Assembly (NCBI RefSeq): GCF_020735465.1
Contig: NZ_CP085935.1
Coordinates: forward strand, 1,488,001-1,552,000
Length of the DNA: 64,000 nt
Source of the DNA: Collinsella stercoris DSM 13279
GTDB taxonomy: Bacteria > Actinomycetota > Coriobacteriia > Coriobacteriales > Coriobacteriaceae
Direction of reading: 5' to 3'
Under the pieces are notes generated by a model, which saw only the letters and a list, made by a program, of their open reading frames with translations, did not search any database and had not been told where the DNA came from. Positions 34,535 to 42,378 of the stretch are shown in pieces. The position numbers were made by a program, and so were the translations under genes. Every line of letters starts with the position of its first letter. The stretch's first letter is position 1.

Positions 34535-34680
34535 CAGGAGAGCAGCCTTTACCGCAACGACAAGAGAACGGCCCTCGCCGCAACGGCAGAAACGCAGCCT
34601 TCGCCGCGGTGTCGGGAGAGAGTACCTCACCTCGGCATCGAGAGGAACCCTCACCTCGGCGGACGAGCAGCCCGCGCCGC
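34535..34680. repeat. About six imperfect 26-bp tandem repeats
   Basis: GCCTTYRCCGC cores at 34545, 34571 and 34597 are 26 bp apart, followed by three diverged units (near 34623, 34648 and 34670). They directly follow the DeoR gene. Together with the palindrome and copies C to E, they occupy all of the 570-bp gap 34520-35089. Confidence 0.55.
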
Positions 34681-34700
34681 GGCGCATCCCAAACACGCAA

Positions 34701-34760
34701 ATGGTCGCATAACTGGAAAAACTTCCCGATTTCGCAAAGTTTTTCCAGTTATGCGACCAT
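34701..34760. repeat. Family I palindrome, intergenic copy
   Basis: The same 54-bp core as inside holB (34704-34757), here extended by ATG/CAT to a 60-bp palindrome. The arms are identical to the holB copy; the 12-nt centre differs but again nearly self-pairs. Confidence 0.9.
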
Positions 34761-34794
34761 CCGTGCACCCAAAGAAGCCACACGGGTTCCCCAA

Positions 34795-34872
34795 GTGCCG
34801 CAGATCGCCGTGAAAGAGAAGCGAAACGTGCTTGCGCACGTGAGCGACGATTGAACGGCGAAGGTGCGGCGC
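34795..34872. repeat. Structured palindromic element, copy C
   Basis: Outer stem GTGCCGCA / TGCGGCGC, internal loop GA / AGG, stem TCGCCGT / ACGGCGA. The apical part reads GAAAGAGAAG, then a perfect hairpin ACGTGC-TTGC-GCACGT, then CGACGATTGAACG. Closest to copy B. Confidence 0.75.
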
Positions 34873-34898
34873 CCTCTTCCAAAGCGGGCCTCCACAGT

Positions 34899-34971
34899 GC
34901 CCGAGGTTGCCGTGAAAGAGGAGGTGCACGCCTTGCGTGCGGGCACGTGCGATTGAACGGTAAGATCGGCT
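34899..34971. repeat. Structured palindromic element, copy D
   Basis: Stem CCGA-GG-TTGCCGT against ACGGTAA-GA-TCGG. The apical part GAAAGAGGAGGTGCACGCC, then TTGCGTGCGGGCACGTGC, then GATTGAAC is almost identical to copy A. Confidence 0.75.
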
Positions 34972-34985
34972 TCGAAAAATGCCGC

Positions 34986-35090
34986 GCGGGTTTCCCAAAT
35001 GCCGCAGATTCGCCCGAAGGCGAGGGCGCGGTGCACGAAGGTACATAAGCTCTCGCACTCGGGCGAAGGTGCGGCACCTGGGGAAGCCGC
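34986..35090. repeat. Structured palindromic element, copy E
   Basis: Outer stem GCGG..TTTCCC / GGGGAA..CCGC, ATGCCGCA / TGCGGCAC, internal loop GA/GG, and a 9-bp TTCGCCCGA / TCGGGCGAA stem. The apex keeps GTGCACGAAGGTACAT but has lost the GAAAGAGGAG and GATTGAAC strings. The base of the stem abuts the lacC stop codon, as copy B does for isocitrate dehydrogenase. Confidence 0.7.
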
Positions 35091-36025
35091 TAAAGCTCGG
35101 TGACCTCGACGGCGTTGTAAACCTCGTCCCACTTCTCGATGACCAGGTGACCGGTCTGCGGGTCCATGGCGTTGAGCTTGCCGCAGGTGTTACCGGTCTT
35201 GAGCACGGTCACGTCGTCGGAACCGGCGGCGATGGCGTGCGCAAAGCCCGCGATCGTGGAGTCGCCGGAGCCGGTGGCGTTCACGGCCGGGATATCCGGG
35301 GTCTTGGCGCGGTAGATCTTATCGCCGTGGAAGGCGAAGGAGCCTGCGGCGCCCATGGAGACGACAACCCACTCGATGTCGGCAAAGCGCTTATCGGCCT
35401 TGAGCGCGGCGGCAAGGTCGTTCACCTGCTCGGGCGTGTAGCTCGTGCCCAGCAGAGCGTTGATCTCGGTGAGGTTGGGCTTGAGCAGCGTGGGCTTGGA
35501 CTCGGCCTCCAGCGCAGCGTCCAGCGAAGCACCCGAGGTGTCGAGCAGCACGGGAACGTTGTGGCGCACGCACTCGGCGACCATGCCCGCGTAGTAGTCG
35601 GCAGGGACGCCCTTGGGCAGGGAGCCGGAGATGGTCACGCAGTCGGCCTTGGCCACGAGCTCGGCGAACTTGGCGGTGAACGCCTCGAGCTCGTCGGCGG
35701 AAATCTCGGGGCCGCTCTCGAGCAGCTCGGTCTGATTGCCCTCGTGCAGGATGTTCAGGCAGATGCGGGTCTCACCGGCGATAGGCGTAAAGTCATGCTT
35801 GATGCCGTCGGCATCCATAAGGGAGCCCATGTAGGCGCCCATGTGGCCGCCGAGCAGGCCCGTCGCCACCACGTCGTCGCCCAGCTGGCACAGGACGCGG
35901 CTGACGTTCAGGCCCTTGCCGCCCGCGGTCTTTTTGGGCACGACGCGGTTCACGTCGTCGATGACCAGCTTATCGAGCTGATATGCGGTGTCGATCGCAG
36001 GGTTCATAGTGACGGTGAGGATCAT
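35090..36025 (-). CDS. lacC: Tagatose-6-phosphate kinase / 1-phosphofructokinase family (LacC-like)
   Basis: 311 residues, PfkB-family sugar-phosphate kinase. It starts MILTVTMNPAIDTAYQL, has KTAGGKGLNVSRVL, and the ATP/catalytic segment NATGSGDSTIAGFAHA with the catalytic Asp. Family members phosphorylate fructose-1-phosphate or tagatose-6-phosphate. Neighbouring lacX, lacB and lacA on the same strand favour tagatose-6-phosphate. The open frame extends upstream, but the ATG at 36025 has AAGGAG five bases away. Its 3' end abuts the structured repeat copy E. Confidence 0.88.
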   Translation of the reverse strand: MILTVTMNPAIDTAYQLDKLVIDDVNRVVPKKTAGGKGLNVSRVLCQLGDDVVATGLLGGHMGAYMGSLMDADGIKHDFTPIAGETRICLNILHEGNQTELLESGPEISADELEAFTAKFAELVAKADCVTISGSLPKGVPADYYAGMVAECVRHNVPVLLDTSGASLDAALEAESKPTLLKPNLTEINALLGTSYTPEQVNDLAAALKADKRFADIEWVVVSMGAAGSFAFHGDKIYRAKTPDIPAVNATGSGDSTIAGFAHAIAAGSDDVTVLKTGNTCGKLNAMDPQTGHLVIEKWDEVYNAVEVTEL

Positions 36026-36161
36026 GTTCACTCCTTTTCTCAAAGCCCACCCATGGGCTTCGGTCTTACACAATAAGGCGCTGGCTCGGCGCGGCGACGC
36101 ATTCGCGGACACCGCACCGCGCACGCCCGCATGCCCCATGCGCGCCCGCAGCGTCGCGGCG

Positions 36162-37043
36162 CTAGAGAATCTCGATCGAGAACGTGCGGACGACCGTCTC
36201 CCCCGGAGCGGCAACCAGGCAGCCGCGCTTGTCCTCGAAGACATCGCCCTCGTCCGAGCAGGTGGACAGGCCGCCCCACGGCTCGATTGCGACAAAATCA
36301 CCCTCGGGCTTGCTCCACACGATCAGGTACGGGAAATCGGGGAAGCTCACCCGGAGGCCCTTCTCCTCGCCCTTTTTGACCAGATCGACCGTACGGCTCT
36401 CCAGCACATCGAAAATGGTCTCGGCAACGTCGAACAGCTCATGGCTCAACGGCAGGTCGCGACCGACCATGGGGTTGGCGCTGCGGTGCTCGACGTCGAT
36501 CAGGCCGGTGGAGGGGACAGCGGTGCAGAGCTCGGCCGCCTCATCGGACTCAAAGCGAAGCGTATAGTCGCTGTATGCCTCGCCCTCGTCGAGCGGGCAC
36601 GCAAACCCGGGGTGGCCCCCAATGAAGAACGGCATGTCCTCATCGCCCTTGTTGGTGACCTCATAGCTTACGAGCAGCTTGGCGCCATCGAGGGCGTAGC
36701 GCGCCGTCAGCACGAAGGGGAAAGGATATTGCTCGAGGAGCTCGGGGTGATCGTCGCTGTCCAACTTGAAGGCGACCATGTTCTCGCCCTCTTCCGCGAG
36801 CTTCCACTCCTGCTTGCGGGCAAATCCGTGACGGCCGAGCGCGATCTGCTTTCCGGAGCGCGTCACGGCGCGGTCGTCGCGCAGGCCGCCGCAAATGGGA
36901 AAGCACACGGGAGCCTGACCGCTCCACACCGACGGGTCGCCCTGCCAGAGGTACTCGCGGCCCTGGGTCTTGATGGAGGTGAACGAACCGCCCGCCGTGG
37001 TGAACGCCACCGAGAGCACGCCGTTGTCGAGGGTATAGTCCAT
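36162..37043 (-). CDS. lacX: Aldose 1-epimerase-like protein (LacX family)
   Basis: 293 residues of the galactose-mutarotase superfamily. It contains WQGDPSVWSGQAPVCFPICG and PFFIGGHPGFACPLDEGEAY, typical of LacX/YeaD-like hexose epimerases, and differs from the canonical GalM at 57410. In lactococcal lac operons lacX accompanies lacABCD; the same grouping is seen here. A role in sugar or sugar-phosphate anomer interconversion is inferred. The start MDYTLDNGVL at 37043 has GAGGAG eleven bases upstream. Confidence 0.85.
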   Translation of the reverse strand: MDYTLDNGVLSVAFTTAGGSFTSIKTQGREYLWQGDPSVWSGQAPVCFPICGGLRDDRAVTRSGKQIALGRHGFARKQEWKLAEEGENMVAFKLDSDDHPELLEQYPFPFVLTARYALDGAKLLVSYEVTNKGDEDMPFFIGGHPGFACPLDEGEAYSDYTLRFESDEAAELCTAVPSTGLIDVEHRSANPMVGRDLPLSHELFDVAETIFDVLESRTVDLVKKGEEKGLRVSFPDFPYLIVWSKPEGDFVAIEPWGGLSTCSDEGDVFEDKRGCLVAAPGETVVRTFSIEIL

Positions 37044-37363
37044 AAAACCACACGCTCCTCTCACTCGAGAATTAGCTTGTGCAATGCTGTTTTGCATTGT
37101 AGCGTCATGCGGGTGCGCAAGGCGGGCACCACGCCGACCGGCATGGGCGAACGGCGCGGGAAAACGCAAGGAAACGCAAAGGGGAAGCAATCGCGGTGCC
37201 CAGATGATGACGTATGGGCGAAAAACCCGGGACGCAAAACAATAATCGGGCCCGATGGCAGCGGCTTCGCCCAAGAGCAACGTTGACCACCTCGACGACG
37301 GGACGCCCAAACAAAAATCGGGCCCGGTGGCTTCCGGACCCGATTGCGCGCAAACGCTACACG
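37044..37363. other. Gap between lacB and lacX with a 72-bp-spaced duplication
   Basis: 320 bp without a gene. AATCGGGCCCGRTGGC occurs at 37244 and again at 37316, 72 bp apart; the second copy forms the lacB terminator. Confidence 0.5.
37313..37345 (-). terminator. Terminator of lacAB
   Basis: On the minus strand, AATCGGGTCCGG ... CCGGGCCCGATT with T-run TTTTTG, 19 bp after the lacB stop. lacC and lacX downstream would need readthrough or their own promoter. Confidence 0.75.
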
Positions 37364-37891
37364 TTAGTCGTGATACTCGCCGCGGTCCCACTTCTCGATG
37401 AACTCATCGAAGAAATGCGGATCGGCCTGAGCCTCGGCGTCGGCCTTGTTCACGGCGTCGAGCTTTGCCACGAGCGCATCGCGCTCGGGCGTGGACTCGT
37501 ACTCGGCCTCCAGGAAGGCGAGCATGATGTCGGCCATGAGGAACTCGCCGGTGATCTTGCCGCCGAAGCCGACGACGTTGGCGTTGAGCTCGCGGCGGGC
37601 GTACAGGGCGCTCGTCATGTCGCGGACCAGGGCGCAACGGGCGCCGGGCACCTTGTTGACGGAGTTGGTGATGCCGATGCCGGTGCCGCAGAGAACCACG
37701 CCGAGGTCGGCCTTGCCGGAGGCCACGGCCTCGCCCACGGCCTTGCCGTAGATCGGGTAGTGGGTGCGGGTGTGGCTGTAGGTGCCGCAGTCCAGCACCT
37801 CGTAACCGGCCTCCTCGAGGCGGTCGTGTAGATAGGTCTTCTCGTCGGTGACGATGTGGTCGCAGCCAAGTGCGATGATCTTCTTGGTCAT
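37364..37891 (-). CDS. lacB: Galactose-6-phosphate isomerase subunit LacB (RpiB/LacAB family)
   Basis: 175 residues. It starts [20 protein letters not shown] and carries the catalytic-Cys loop [19 protein letters not shown]. LacB pairs with LacA to convert galactose-6-phosphate to tagatose-6-phosphate. Length and the long C-terminus ([13 protein letters not shown]) match LacB better than ribose-5-phosphate isomerase B. It follows lacA by 12 bp. Confidence 0.92.
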   Translation of the reverse strand: MTKKIIALGCDHIVTDEKTYLHDRLEEAGYEVLDCGTYSHTRTHYPIYGKAVGEAVASGKADLGVVLCGTGIGITNSVNKVPGARCALVRDMTSALYARRELNANVVGFGGKITGEFLMADIMLAFLEAEYESTPERDALVAKLDAVNKADAEAQADPHFFDEFIEKWDRGEYHD

Positions 37892-37903
37892 GTTCCGTTC
37901 CCC

Positions 37904-38332
37904 TTAAGCCATCTTGTTGAGCATGTCGACGCGAATCTGGTGACGCCCAGCGGCGTAGTCCGCCTTGAGGAACTCGCGGGCGATCTTCTTGGCGACCTCG
38001 GAGCCGACGACCGTGGAACCCAGGCAGACCATGCGGGCGTTGTTGTGCTCGCGCGTCATGTAGGCGCTGCGCTCGTCGGAAATGTTCGCGGCGACCATGC
38101 CCTTAACGCGCGTGGCGGCCATGTAGCTTCCCACGCCATAGGCGTCGAAGCAGAAGCCCTGGGAGCCCTCATGCGCGAGCAGATCCTCGGCGACCGCCAC
38201 GGCGGCGTCCACAAAGTCCGCCGCAGGATCCTGGGACAGATCGACGACCTCGTGACCGTCCTCGATCAGCGTTTCCTTGACGAGTTCCTTGAGCGGCATG
38301 CCCGCCGCATCAGAACCGATGACAACCCTCAT
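37904..38332 (-). CDS. lacA: Galactose-6-phosphate isomerase subunit LacA
   Basis: 142 residues, RpiB fold. It begins MRVVIGSDAAGMPLKELVKE, with FDAYGVGSYMAATRVKGM in place of the Cys-containing loop of LacB, as in the non-identical LacA subunit. The open frame continues upstream, but 38332 has GGAGGAGGGCAAC before the ATG. First gene of lacAB; its promoter region holds TCAAACA repeats. Confidence 0.9.
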   Translation of the reverse strand: MRVVIGSDAAGMPLKELVKETLIEDGHEVVDLSQDPAADFVDAAVAVAEDLLAHEGSQGFCFDAYGVGSYMAATRVKGMVAANISDERSAYMTREHNNARMVCLGSTVVGSEVAKKIAREFLKADYAAGRHQIRVDMLNKMA

Positions 38333-38388
38333 GTTGCCCTCCTCCTTTGTCACGGCGCGCACCGAGCGCGCCCTTGATACCTCTCTCA

Positions 38389-38420
38389 CAATAACCAACA
38401 TAATCAAACAGTTTCAAACA
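38389..38420 (-). promoter_or_regulatory. Putative lacA promoter and repressor site
   Basis: Minus-strand -35 TTGAAA (38412-38417) and a weak -10 TTATTG (38389-38394) at 17 bp. Two copies of TCAAACA (38404-38410 and 38414-38420, 10 bp apart, plus-strand reading) overlap it. They resemble the site in front of the DeoR gene at 33630. Confidence 0.45.
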
Positions 38421-39751
38421 TGCAAGAACTTTTCCGAATTCACGACTATCTCGCCGAGCAGGAACGCTTCTCACCCGAGCCCGCCTGCGATTTCTACAAC
38501 CGCTACGACAAGGACCTCGAGCTCTGCCAGCGATTCGGCATGACGGGCATCCGCGTCTCCATCGCATGGAGCCGCATCTTCCCCAACGGCGGCGTGGGAA
38601 GCCCCAACCCCGAGGGTGTGCAGTTCTACCACGATCTGTTCGCGAGCTGCCACGCGCACGGGGTCGAGCCGTACGTCACCTTGCACCATTTCGACTCCCC
38701 CGCCGCCCTGTACGAGAACGGCGACTTTCTCAACCCCGCGACCATCGACGCCTTCGAGGCGTATGCGCGCTTTTGCTTTGAGGAGTACCGCGCCGAGGTG
38801 ACCCACTGGTTCACCTTCAACGAGATCGCCGCCGCAACGCTCAACCGCTACGTCGAGGGCACCTGGCCCCTGGGCAAGAAGGCATGCCCGCATGAATGCC
38901 TCCAGGCGCAGCACAACATGATGCTCGCGCATGCGAGGGCCGTCGTGGCGTTCAAGCACGGAGGCTACCCGGGTACGATCGGCGTCATCCATGCGCTCGA
39001 GTACAAGTACCCCTACGACCCGTGCGACCCCGGCGACATCGCCGCCGCGGCGCGTGACGATGTCCTGCAAAACCGCCTGCTGCTCGACGCCACGTTCCGC
39101 GGGGACTACGCGCCCGACACCCTGGCGATCATCGAGGAGCTGTGCACATCCTCCGGCGGCGCCATGGCAATTCCCCACGGCGACCTCGCCATCATGCGCG
39201 AGGCCGCACGGCTCAACGACTGCCTGGGCATCAATTACTACCAGAGCCGCTTCCTCAAGGCATATGAGGGGCAAAGCGAGCTGCGCCACAACGGCACGGG
39301 AGAGAAGGGCACGGGTCGGTGGCGCCTGGCGGGCGTGGGCGAGCGCGCGGTGCGGCCCGGCATCCCCACCACCGACTGGGACTGGATCATCTATCCCGAG
39401 GGTCTGTTCGATCTGCTCGTCTACATTAAGCAGCGCTACCCCAACTACAAGCAGATCTTCATCACCGAGAACGGCATGGGCTACAAGGACCCCTACAAGG
39501 ACGGTTTTGTGGACGACCAGCCGCGCATCGACTACATCGAGCAGCACCTGCGCTGGCTGCTTAAGGCCATGGAGGTGGGCGTCAACGTGGGCGGCTACTT
39601 CCTGTGGAGCCTGCAGGACCAGTTCTCCTGGACCAACGGGTACAACAAGCGCTACGGCTTTTTCTACGTCGACTTTGAGACGCAGGAGCGCACGCCCAAG
39701 GCGAGCGCCTATTGGTTCAAGCGCGTTGCGGAGACCGGGCGCCTGGCATAG
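38420..39751 (+). CDS. lacG: 6-phospho-beta-galactosidase-like GH1 enzyme, N-terminally truncated
   Basis: 443 residues of glycoside hydrolase family 1. Both catalytic glutamates are present, in WFTFNEIAAA (acid/base) and FITENGMGYK (nucleophile). WDWIIYPEGLFDLL and LWSLQDQFSWTNGYNKRYG match LacG, which hydrolyses lactose-6-phosphate. About 33 N-terminal residues expected in LacG (the FGGATAAYQAEG strand with the glycone-binding Gln) are missing. The first codon lies in the lacA promoter with no ribosome site, and an in-frame stop occurs at 38375. A 5' deletion or rearrangement is likely and activity is doubtful. Confidence 0.8.
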   Translation: MQELFRIHDYLAEQERFSPEPACDFYNRYDKDLELCQRFGMTGIRVSIAWSRIFPNGGVGSPNPEGVQFYHDLFASCHAHGVEPYVTLHHFDSPAALYENGDFLNPATIDAFEAYARFCFEEYRAEVTHWFTFNEIAAATLNRYVEGTWPLGKKACPHECLQAQHNMMLAHARAVVAFKHGGYPGTIGVIHALEYKYPYDPCDPGDIAAAARDDVLQNRLLLDATFRGDYAPDTLAIIEELCTSSGGAMAIPHGDLAIMREAARLNDCLGINYYQSRFLKAYEGQSELRHNGTGEKGTGRWRLAGVGERAVRPGIPTTDWDWIIYPEGLFDLLVYIKQRYPNYKQIFITENGMGYKDPYKDGFVDDQPRIDYIEQHLRWLLKAMEVGVNVGGYFLWSLQDQFSWTNGYNKRYGFFYVDFETQERTPKASAYWFKRVAETGRLA

Positions 39752-39970
39752 GCGGCATCGCCGAAGGTGCCGCGAAGTCGGGGTGGAGACCGGGGCCGGG
39801 GCTTTGGCCGGGACGTGAGCCGAGACTTTGTGGACCGGAGCCATGAATTGGGCCGGGACGGAGACCGAAGCCGGGAATCGGGCTGGACCGGGGTGTGGGC
39901 TCTGCACCACGCCGCTACAGATTCCGCGAGAGTTACCTTTCGCGGCGCAAAATCCCCGTTCGCACAAGAA
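39752..39970. other. Gap after lacG with degenerate G-rich repeats
   Basis: 39785-39900 repeats GAGACCGRRGCCGGG-like words with no clean period. No gene supported. Confidence 0.4.
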
Positions 39971-40003
39971 AACGCCACCGAGAGTCAACTCTCGGTGGCG
40001 TTT
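39971..40003 (+). terminator. Terminator between lacG and the TPR-like gene
   Basis: A perfect 13-bp stem CGCCACCGAGAGT / ACTCTCGGTGGCG with a two-base loop, AA before and TTT after. It can serve both converging transcripts. The following 40004-40195 shows only G/C-rich sequence without a gene. Confidence 0.8.
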
Positions 40004-40195
40004 CCCACATCGCGGCGGCCCTGTGGCGAGCATCCCGCAGCGCATCGGCCCGCGGCTCATCGGCCTCGTGACGCATCGGCCCGCGGCGCTCGAGACCCAA
40101 GCCGCAACGATCTGCGGCACATCCGTCCGCGGCGCAACGGCTTCGCGCCGCGCCCGCCCCGCACCGCATCTGCACCGCGGCGGCCCACGGCGTCC

Positions 40196-40804
40196 CTACT
40201 GCTTGAGGGCGCGCTCGAACGCCTTCTTGGCGCGGGCGTGGTACTCGTCGGCGCGAGGCTGGTCGCCACGGCTCTCGTACTGCAGCGCCAGCAGCTGGCA
40301 CAGGCGCGCCTGCTCCGGCAACGGCGCGTCGGCCAGGGCCGCCTCCATCTCGTCGATATAGGCGGTCGAGCCGCACAGGAAGATCTCATACGTCTGCCGG
40401 CTCATCTGGGCCATCTCCTTGGAGCCGTGGGCCTCGATACGCTCGAGCATCTTGCCCGCGCCGTCCTTGTCCTCAATCTCCACGTAAAAGCTGAACGCCT
40501 TGATGGCAAGCGCGAGCTCCTGCTGCTTGGTCATGCGCAGCGGCAGCATCTCCTCGATCACGCGGACCGTGGCCTCGGTGTCGCCCATGGCCAAGCACGC
40601 GTTCAGGCGCATGAACAGGCGGTTGTACGCCGGGTACAGCACGCGCGTGATCGGACGGTCGAGCAGGGCGAGCACACTCGCGAAGTCCTGCTCCTCCATA
40701 TAGTGCTCGATCTTGGCGAACGTCGAGCGCTTTTGCACCTCGACGTAGATGAGGGCGGCGAGCGCCGCCGCCAAAACGATGATGCCGATCTGTTGCATGC
40801 TCAT
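40196..40804 (-). CDS. Membrane-anchored TPR-like protein
   Basis: 202 residues. An N-terminal membrane helix (MSMQQIGIIVLAAALAALIY) is followed by helical repeats reminiscent of TPR (RLFMRLNACLAMGDTEATVR and LCQLLALQYESRGDQPRADE). Function unknown. The open frame begins further upstream with a TTG, but the ATG at 40804 follows GAGGAG by eleven bases. It is 20 bp from the sulfatase stop and probably belongs to the sulfatase transcript. Confidence 0.7.
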   Translation of the reverse strand: MSMQQIGIIVLAAALAALIYVEVQKRSTFAKIEHYMEEQDFASVLALLDRPITRVLYPAYNRLFMRLNACLAMGDTEATVRVIEEMLPLRMTKQQELALAIKAFSFYVEIEDKDGAGKMLERIEAHGSKEMAQMSRQTYEIFLCGSTAYIDEMEAALADAPLPEQARLCQLLALQYESRGDQPRADEYHARAKKAFERALKQ

Positions 40805-40824
40805 GACGAACCAGGCTCCTCTCC

Positions 40825-42306
40825 TCAAGCGCCGCGCGGGTGCTCCAGCACCACCGCGGGTGTGCGGCCCACCACGAGCTCGCCGTCCACACTATACCCT
40901 TCCTCGCGGCCCTCGAGCTCGCGGACGAGCGCCGAGCGCAGCTCGGCGATGCGCTCGGCGCGGGCGGGGTCGCCGATGAGATCGACCGTCTCGCGCGGGT
41001 CCGCGTCCAAGTCGAAGTACTGCTCCACGCCCGTCTGCGTGAACCAGATGTACTTGTCGTGCGGGGTGACGATCCACTGGTTGGACTGCTCCGCATCGCG
41101 GCTGTGCTCGCCGTGCAGGTAGGCGCGGTCGAGCGGGGCGGCGCCGGTCAGCTCGCCCACAAGCGAGGCGCCCTCCACGCCCTCGGGCACGTCGATGCCG
41201 CACAGGTCGAGCAGGGTGGGCATGAGGTCCATGAGCTCGACCACGCTCTCGCTCGTCCCGCGCGCGCGGGATTGCGCCACGCGCGGGACGTTCTTGCCCA
41301 CGTGCACGATGAACGGGATGCGCGTCGAGCCCTCATACGGCAGCACCTTGCGGAACAGGCCGTGATCGAACAGCATCTCGCCGTGGTCGGAACAGAACAC
41401 GATCACCGTGTTGTGGTAGGTCTCGTCGTTCTCGAGCGCCGTGATGAGGCGGCCGATCTGATGATCCATGTGCGTGATGCACGCGTAGTAGCCCGCCATG
41501 GCCTGGCGGCGCAGCTCGGCGTCGCGGCAGCCGTGGATGCTGTCGAGCACCATGCCGTCGCGCTCGGTGGCCTCTGTGTTGTCCCAATCGCCCGCGGCGG
41601 GCTCGCGCAGCTCCATGTCGCGGTACAGGTCGAAGTACGTCTGCGGCGCGTCGAACGGCGGATGGGGCCGCACAAAGCTCGTCATGAGGAAGAACGGGCG
41701 CGTGCGGTCGCGCGTCTCCAAAAAGCGAACGGACTCGTCGACGGCCCAGTTGGTGGGATGCAGGCGCTCCTCGTACACCCAGGGGTGCGCGATCCACGAG
41801 TTGTTCTCCACGCCCGAGCCGTTCACATCGGCGAACTCGCCCAGCTCGTTCTTCAAAAAGCGCATGTAGTCGTCGGAGACGTTCTGGTGCATCCAATACG
41901 GCAGGTTGGCCTTGCGGTAATGGCCGATGTAGCCGTCGTGCAGGCGCATGTGCTCAAAGCCGCAGCCCAGGCGCGGCGGATGCACGTGCATCTTGCCCAC
42001 CACGGCGGTCTGGTAGCCGCCGTCGCGCAGCTCCTGCGCGAGCATGTGGTCATACTCCCAATCCACGCCGTCTTGGTAGCCCACGCGCCCCGTGCCCGCG
42101 GGCGTCTTGCCCGTAAAGAGCGAGGCGCGCGCCGGAATGCAACTCGGGCACGCCGCGTAGGCGTTCTCAAACAGCATGCCGTCGGCCGCCAGCGTGTCGA
42201 GGTACGGCGTCTTGACGTCCGGATGCCCATCGATGCCCAGGCAGTCGCCGCGCATCTGATCGCACATGATGAGCAGCACGTTGGGGCGCTGCGTATTGCT
42301 TGCCAT
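40825..42306 (-). CDS. Sulfatase, Cys-type, without signal peptide
   Basis: 493 residues of the alkaline-phosphatase-like sulfatase family. It starts with the metal-binding NVLLIMCDQMRGDCLG. The active-site signature PSCIPARASLFTG places the Cys to be converted to formylglycine at 56, with Arg60 in place. Later metal ligands lie in VIVFCSDHGEML. It lacks a signal peptide, so it should act in the cytosol, here next to a sugar PTS, on an imported sulfated sugar (inferred). No formylglycine-generating enzyme is in the window. It shares a strand and short spacing with the second sulfatase. Confidence 0.9.
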   Translation of the reverse strand: MASNTQRPNVLLIMCDQMRGDCLGIDGHPDVKTPYLDTLAADGMLFENAYAACPSCIPARASLFTGKTPAGTGRVGYQDGVDWEYDHMLAQELRDGGYQTAVVGKMHVHPPRLGCGFEHMRLHDGYIGHYRKANLPYWMHQNVSDDYMRFLKNELGEFADVNGSGVENNSWIAHPWVYEERLHPTNWAVDESVRFLETRDRTRPFFLMTSFVRPHPPFDAPQTYFDLYRDMELREPAAGDWDNTEATERDGMVLDSIHGCRDAELRRQAMAGYYACITHMDHQIGRLITALENDETYHNTVIVFCSDHGEMLFDHGLFRKVLPYEGSTRIPFIVHVGKNVPRVAQSRARGTSESVVELMDLMPTLLDLCGIDVPEGVEGASLVGELTGAAPLDRAYLHGEHSRDAEQSNQWIVTPHDKYIWFTQTGVEQYFDLDADPRETVDLIGDPARAERIAELRSALVRELEGREEGYSVDGELVVGRTPAVVLEHPRGA

Positions 42307-42378
42307 CTTGTCTCCCTTCCACACGTGCGCCCCAAGCGGGCCAAAGCCGCTCGGGGCGCCGTTTCGTTGCATCGGCCT

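Noticed and set aside
36162-37043. A second galM
   Set aside because: Motifs fit the LacX/YeaD-type epimerase branch, while the canonical galM is at 57410.
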